Positions 60,557 through 64,000 of a stretch of 64,000 nt of DNA are shown piece by piece (position 1 is the stretch's first letter; each line of letters opens with the position of its first letter). The position numbers and the translations under genes were made by a program. The stretch is taken from NCBI RefSeq assembly GCF_002043005.1, contig NZ_CP020332.1, positions 62,001 to 126,000 of the forward strand, given 5' to 3'. This DNA is from Martelella mediterranea DSM 17316 (GTDB lineage: Bacteria; Pseudomonadota; Alphaproteobacteria; Rhizobiales; Rhizobiaceae). The notes beneath the pieces were generated by a model. It ran no database searches. It had not been told where the DNA came from and saw nothing but the letters and a program-made list of their open reading frames with translations.

Positions 60557-61470
60557 TACTTGGCCACCTGAAAACGTCTCTGGATCGGCTTCCATCGGGC
60601 CGGGTTTTTGACGAACCGGGCAGCATCATCGATCTCGACACGGCGCTCGCCAATATAGAGCTCGTCGACATTACCGGCCGCGCGCGTCTCACTCGACTTC
60701 AGCACGAGGTTGGTAATGAGACCTGCTTCCACTGCCTTGCGATACTCGACCATGCCGAGATAGTCGCGCCGCAACAGGTTCATGTTTTCCTGCAATGCGG
60801 CGTCGGCCTGTTGCTCGCCCTGCGCCCAGCCTTCATCAAGATACTGCGACCAGATTTTCGTTTCATCGTCATCCTGCGGCAACAATCGATCGTCAGGCTC
60901 ACGCGGCGTATCGAGCGGGAGCACAAGATAGTCGCGCCAGGTCGGCAGAATGGCGACCAGTCGACCGGGCTCCTCGATGCGGTAGTATTCGTCGGCGGCA
61001 ACACTCTTGCGGCCGTTGTCGGTGACGTTGATCGCCGCCGTGGCGCGGGTGATCACCGGCGGCAACACGTAGCCTGTTTCCCGCGGCGCCTTGAATGCGA
61101 CCCGGTTGAAATTGAAGGTTTCCGAGAGCTTGTCCGATTCACGCTCTAGATCGTTCATGATCTCCCAGCTGCGCCGCTCAAATCCTGCTTGCGCACCATA
61201 GGCAAGTGCAGCGTCCCGGAGGACCGAATAGCGCTGCTCCTCAACCTCGGTCCCGCCAGGCTTTCCGCGTTTGGCCCGGGAAGCAAACTGCTTGTAGGAC
61301 AAAGGCGCATATCGCGGACTGGTGAGGTCATCAGGGCCACCGAGCTGCGGGACAGGCGGCGGTTGCGGTGTTTCGTCCTTCATGGTTGCGCATGAAGACA
61401 AAAACGCGGCCATCAGAATGCCTGTCAGCGCCATGGCACGATTGCGACGGTGAGAAAGGGGCTGGCTCAC
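60556..61470 (-). CDS. dotC: DotC (TraI) lipoprotein
   Basis: 304 aa with a lipoprotein signal (MALTGILMAAFLSSCATMKD, lipobox LSSC). The family features follow: ALAYGAQAGFERRSWEIMND, ETGYVLPPVITRATAAINVT and WRDYLVLPLDTPREPDDRLL, then EGWAQGEQQADAALQENMNL. DotC and DotD are outer-membrane lipoproteins that place DotH. It overlaps dotD by four bases and dotB by one. Confidence 0.94.
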   Translation of the reverse strand: MSQPLSHRRNRAMALTGILMAAFLSSCATMKDETPQPPPVPQLGGPDDLTSPRYAPLSYKQFASRAKRGKPGGTEVEEQRYSVLRDAALAYGAQAGFERRSWEIMNDLERESDKLSETFNFNRVAFKAPRETGYVLPPVITRATAAINVTDNGRKSVAADEYYRIEEPGRLVAILPTWRDYLVLPLDTPREPDDRLLPQDDDETKIWSQYLDEGWAQGEQQADAALQENMNLLRRDYLGMVEYRKAVEAGLITNLVLKSSETRAAGNVDELYIGERRVEIDDAARFVKNPARWKPIQRRFQVAK

Positions 61471-61970
61471 GGCTTGAGATCCTCCCGATGCGGGATCGGG
61501 CTTTGCTCAGGGCGAGCGTAATAGATCGTCATGTGTCTGGCACCCTGATCGATCACAAGGCGCGCTCGCCCTTTCGCCTGCCCGTAGGCTTCCCGAAGCA
61601 GTCCCAAGGCCGTCAGATTGTAGAAATTGGTCGAGATCAAAATCGGAGCGCCGGACTTTTCCCCGGACACCGACACGCTGTAGTCCACTTCGTTGGCAAC
61701 CCGCGTTGTCAGCTCATCCAACGTTCCCTGCCATTCGGCATCAACGATCTTCATGAGCGGGCCTTGGGCAATCTCCGGATTGCGCACCTCAACCGTATTC
61801 GTAGCGCGCGGCTCCAGGACATTTTGATAGAGCGCTGCGTCGTTCAACTCCCTTCGAACGAGATGGACTTGATTGTCGATGTAATTGATCGTAGGGGAAT
61901 CCGACGGAACGTCTCTTGTGCTGGTACAGCCAGCGAGCACAGCCAGTGCCAGGCTGATCGCGATGCGCAT
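61467..61970 (-). CDS. dotD: DotD (TraH) lipoprotein
   Basis: 167 aa with a lipoprotein signal (ISLALAVLAGCTSTRD, lipobox LAGC). The mature part has a secretin-N0-like fold pattern with AEWQGTLDELTTRVANEVDY and INF-like strands ending RLVIDQGARHMTIYYARPE. First gene of the dotD-dotC-dotB operon. A palindrome of the recurrent core lies 66 bp upstream. Confidence 0.92.
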   Translation of the reverse strand: MRIAISLALAVLAGCTSTRDVPSDSPTINYIDNQVHLVRRELNDAALYQNVLEPRATNTVEVRNPEIAQGPLMKIVDAEWQGTLDELTTRVANEVDYSVSVSGEKSGAPILISTNFYNLTALGLLREAYGQAKGRARLVIDQGARHMTIYYARPEQSPIPHREDLKP

Positions 61971-62035
61971 GGGGAAACCTCTTGCGGTGCGGAAATTGCA
62001 GCGTATGACATCCGCAATTCACCACAACGGCCTCC

Positions 62036-62050
62036 TTGATGCAACATCAA
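62036..62050 (-). promoter_or_regulatory. Palindromic operator candidate, ATG-TTG-CAT core (site 5), upstream of dotD
   Basis: TTGATGCAACATCAA is a perfect 15-bp palindrome with 6-bp arms, 66 bp before the dotD start in the 129-bp gap to traA. Its minus-strand form contains the same ATGTTGCAT core as the other four sites. Its position suits control of the dotDCB promoter. Confidence 0.55.
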
Positions 62051-62099
62051 AGGGAACAAAAGAGGCGGTTAGTCGCCGCTTTTGCCAATCCTGGGGCGC

Positions 62100-64000
62100 T
62101 CATCTCCCAATAGAATGATACTGCGACTTCTCCTGCTCAAGACGAATTTCGCGCCGCTGTGTCCGTTCAATCTCGACACACCTGTCATAGGCCGTACAGA
62201 TCTGGCGGGCATCACGATAGATCCTCGATCTTGCTTCTGGAGAAAGCTCCGGCATTGCGCGTGCGATCATATCTTGCGCCGGCACACCGCTGCTGTCGCC
62301 AAAACGCGCGCTGATGTCATGAGCGACACCCCGCAGCTGGCCGATGGCTTCGCTGTCGTCGATCACGGCCCTTTCAAGTGCGCGACGTTCGTCAGAGCGC
62401 TCCGGCAGACTGGACGCTTTTGCCAGGGCGGACAGCACATCTTTGGCGGCCGTCGACAGCCCGTCGATCGGCGCGGCCATCTGGCTCCGCAGCTTCCTCT
62501 CAACCTCTTCAGCGCCTTTGATACTAACCTTGAGTGACCGGACAAAATCGCCGGCACTGCTGGTTGCAGGAAGCACGGCTGCAAGTGCCGTTTTCCGGTC
62601 CTCATCGGGTCGGCCGAGAAAGTTGGTCTTGCCACGCAACTCACCAAGAGACGCCGGGTTCTCACGCATTGATCTGAGAACCTGACTGGCGTCTCCGTCG
62701 CTCATCACCGCGGCAGACACCTTGTCGAGGATCGGGGCGGGATCGCGCCAGACCTTGCCCATGTTCTTGAGTGCGGATTGGCACAGCGACTTGGTGACGG
62801 CCGCCTGATTGGCCGGATCACGGGCAACGGCTTCGACCGAGGCGGGCCATTGCGTCACGGCCGGAATAAGCGGAACATCGGGAAGGCGATAACGTGCCCG
62901 TTCCTGTTCATAATCGGCCTCAAGGCCAGCATCGCGTCGCTCCGTGACCATGGCGGACGCAACATCAACGCGGCTCTTGTCGTCCGCGGCCAGCTGACCG
63001 ACATGCACGAGCTGCCAGTTTGCCTTGATGAAGGTCTGCGCCGATGGCGGAAGATGTGCGACAAGCGATTGTAGCTTGTCCTCATCCGGATCGCGTCCAA
63101 GAGACCGGACTTCAACCGGAGAAACCAGCGCTGCGATCTGTTCATTGAACATGACAAGATCGGTTGCGGACGACATCTGCGTCAGCTCAGTTTCGGCAGC
63201 CCGGAACCAGCGCCCACGCTTGCCGCTGTAGCCTTTGGTGTTGCGGTCCACCTCCGAAAGCCGGGAAAGCGCCTGACTGACCGCCGGCGTCAATTCGGGA
63301 ATCCTGATCTCCCTTTCGGCTTCAACAGGCCGCGCGCCGGCGGCAGGCGGGACATTCGGCGATACGTCAACGGCTTGCGGACGCGCAAGCGAAAGCCGTT
63401 CGGAAATTACCCTGAACCGTTCCGCAATATCCGAGAACCGTGACCGCATGGCATTGAGCGATCGACGCCAAAGATCGCGCAATTCGCCAATGTCCGGAAG
63501 ATCGCGCCGACGCACAAATGCTTCGCGTTCGAGCTGATAGTCGGGCGTATGCTCATAGGCCAGCGTTGAATCCTTGAGCCGGTCTAGCGACAGCGTGTCT
63601 AGCAGATTCCTGGTTTCAGGAAAGTCATTCCGGCCGGCATAAAGCGCCACCGTTTCGCGATGGCGCGAAAGCGCGACATAGGAAAGCTGCGCATCCATCA
63701 TCTGTGTGGCAAGCACATGCACCCGGTCGACAGTCGCCCCTTGAGACTTATGGATCGTGGTCGCGTAGCCATAATCAACGTTGTTGTAATGCTCATGGTT
63801 GACCGTAACGGCCCTGCCATTGTCGAGCCGAACATCAAGAATGCCGTCATTCGCCTTTTCCACGGTCGCCAGCATTCCGTTCTTGACGCCAAGGTCGCGA
63901 TCATTTTCCAGGAACAACAGCCGGTCGCCAACGGCAAAAGCGCGCGGGCCACGCACCGCGTCAAACGTCACTTCGTTTTGAAGCCCCCCGTGCTCCTTGA
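62100..64000 (-). CDS. traA: TraA-type relaxase-helicase, C-terminal part; 5' end beyond the window
   Basis: The frame is open across the right edge; the visible 633 codons hold the end of the RecD-like helicase domain. GDRLLFLENDRDLGVKNGML, the motif YGYATTIHKSQGATVDRVHV and SYVALSRHRETVALYAGRND are helicase motifs. A long helical C-terminal region rich in Glu and Arg follows. The MobA/TraA relaxase domain should lie to the right. In Ti and Sym plasmids TraA nicks oriT and unwinds the strand, with a Trb-type channel; here the adjacent channel genes are Dot/Icm-like. Confidence 0.92.
   Translation of the reverse strand, partial: KEHGGLQNEVTFDAVRGPRAFAVGDRLLFLENDRDLGVKNGMLATVEKANDGILDVRLDNGRAVTVNHEHYNNVDYGYATTIHKSQGATVDRVHVLATQMMDAQLSYVALSRHRETVALYAGRNDFPETRNLLDTLSLDRLKDSTLAYEHTPDYQLEREAFVRRRDLPDIGELRDLWRRSLNAMRSRFSDIAERFRVISERLSLARPQAVDVSPNVPPAAGARPVEAEREIRIPELTPAVSQALSRLSEVDRNTKGYSGKRGRWFRAAETELTQMSSATDLVMFNEQIAALVSPVEVRSLGRDPDEDKLQSLVAHLPPSAQTFIKANWQLVHVGQLAADDKSRVDVASAMVTERRDAGLEADYEQERARYRLPDVPLIPAVTQWPASVEAVARDPANQAAVTKSLCQSALKNMGKVWRDPAPILDKVSAAVMSDGDASQVLRSMRENPASLGELRGKTNFLGRPDEDRKTALAAVLPATSSAGDFVRSLKVSIKGAEEVERKLRSQMAAPIDGLSTAAKDVLSALAKASSLPERSDERRALERAVIDDSEAIGQLRGVAHDISARFGDSSGVPAQDMIARAMPELSPEARSRIYRDARQICTAYDRCVEIERTQRREIRLEQEKSQYHSIGR

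Noticed and set aside
1..64000. CRISPR array, tRNA or rRNA
   Set aside because: No regularly spaced repeats and no recognisable tRNA or rRNA segments were seen on either strand.

Overview
The window looks like part of a large, GC-rich alphaproteobacterial plasmid, most likely from the Rhizobiales. It carries a complete repABC replication and partition unit with antisense RNA and twin parS sites. It also carries a Ti-type TraA relaxase-helicase and the accessory genes usual on such plasmids (DUF736, DUF2493, ArdC, a strawberry-notch methylase-helicase, an orphan ParB). No chromosomal housekeeping genes, rRNA, tRNA or CRISPR arrays were seen. Species cannot be named from the sequence alone.

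Layout. 1-7.5 kb: minus-strand VirB-type type IV secretion operon (virB1, 2, 3, 4, a small lipoprotein, a lytic transglycosylase, virB5, 8, 9), cut by the window edge. 7.7-12.8 kb: a scarred junction with an IS6-family element lacking target duplication and truncating genes on both sides, then a tyrosine integrase split by an IS21-family element. 12.8-17.8 kb: a HigBA-like toxin-antitoxin pair and repABC. 18-36.4 kb: accessory region with L,D-transpeptidase, two DUF736 genes, a DUF2493/SLOG protein, a toprim primase-like protein, the 1452-aa methylase-helicase, vapBC, ParB-like protein, ArdC antirestriction protein, a frameshifted SRAP gene, a HEPN (ApeA-like) protein, a secreted nuclease and a second stand-alone RepC. 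36.5-51.9 kb: a Dot/Icm-like (I-type, IVB) conjugation apparatus in two divergent operons (IcmT, DotG, DotH, DotI and a DsbC-like protein on minus; DotF-, DotE- and IcmD-like proteins, IcmB, periplasmic proteins and DotA on plus). 52-58.6 kb: an IS5-family insertion and a MerR-controlled metal operon (P-type ATPase, PCu(A)C, SCO1, DUF411, an ICMT-like methyltransferase) plus YnfA. 59-64 kb: the rest of the I-type system (DotB, DotC, DotD) and the TraA relaxase, open at the right edge.

The window therefore holds two different type IV secretion systems and two RepC initiators. This suggests a cointegrate or mosaic plasmid, with the IS6 element at the seam. The main undescribed signal is a repeated palindrome with core ATG-TTG-CAT. 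It occurs exactly five times: between the DUF1403 fragment and the integrase, upstream of the parB-like gene, between the two divergent dot/icm operons, inside the first plus-strand gene of that set, and upstream of the dotDCB operon. It is a good candidate operator of a regulon that links transfer and maintenance genes.
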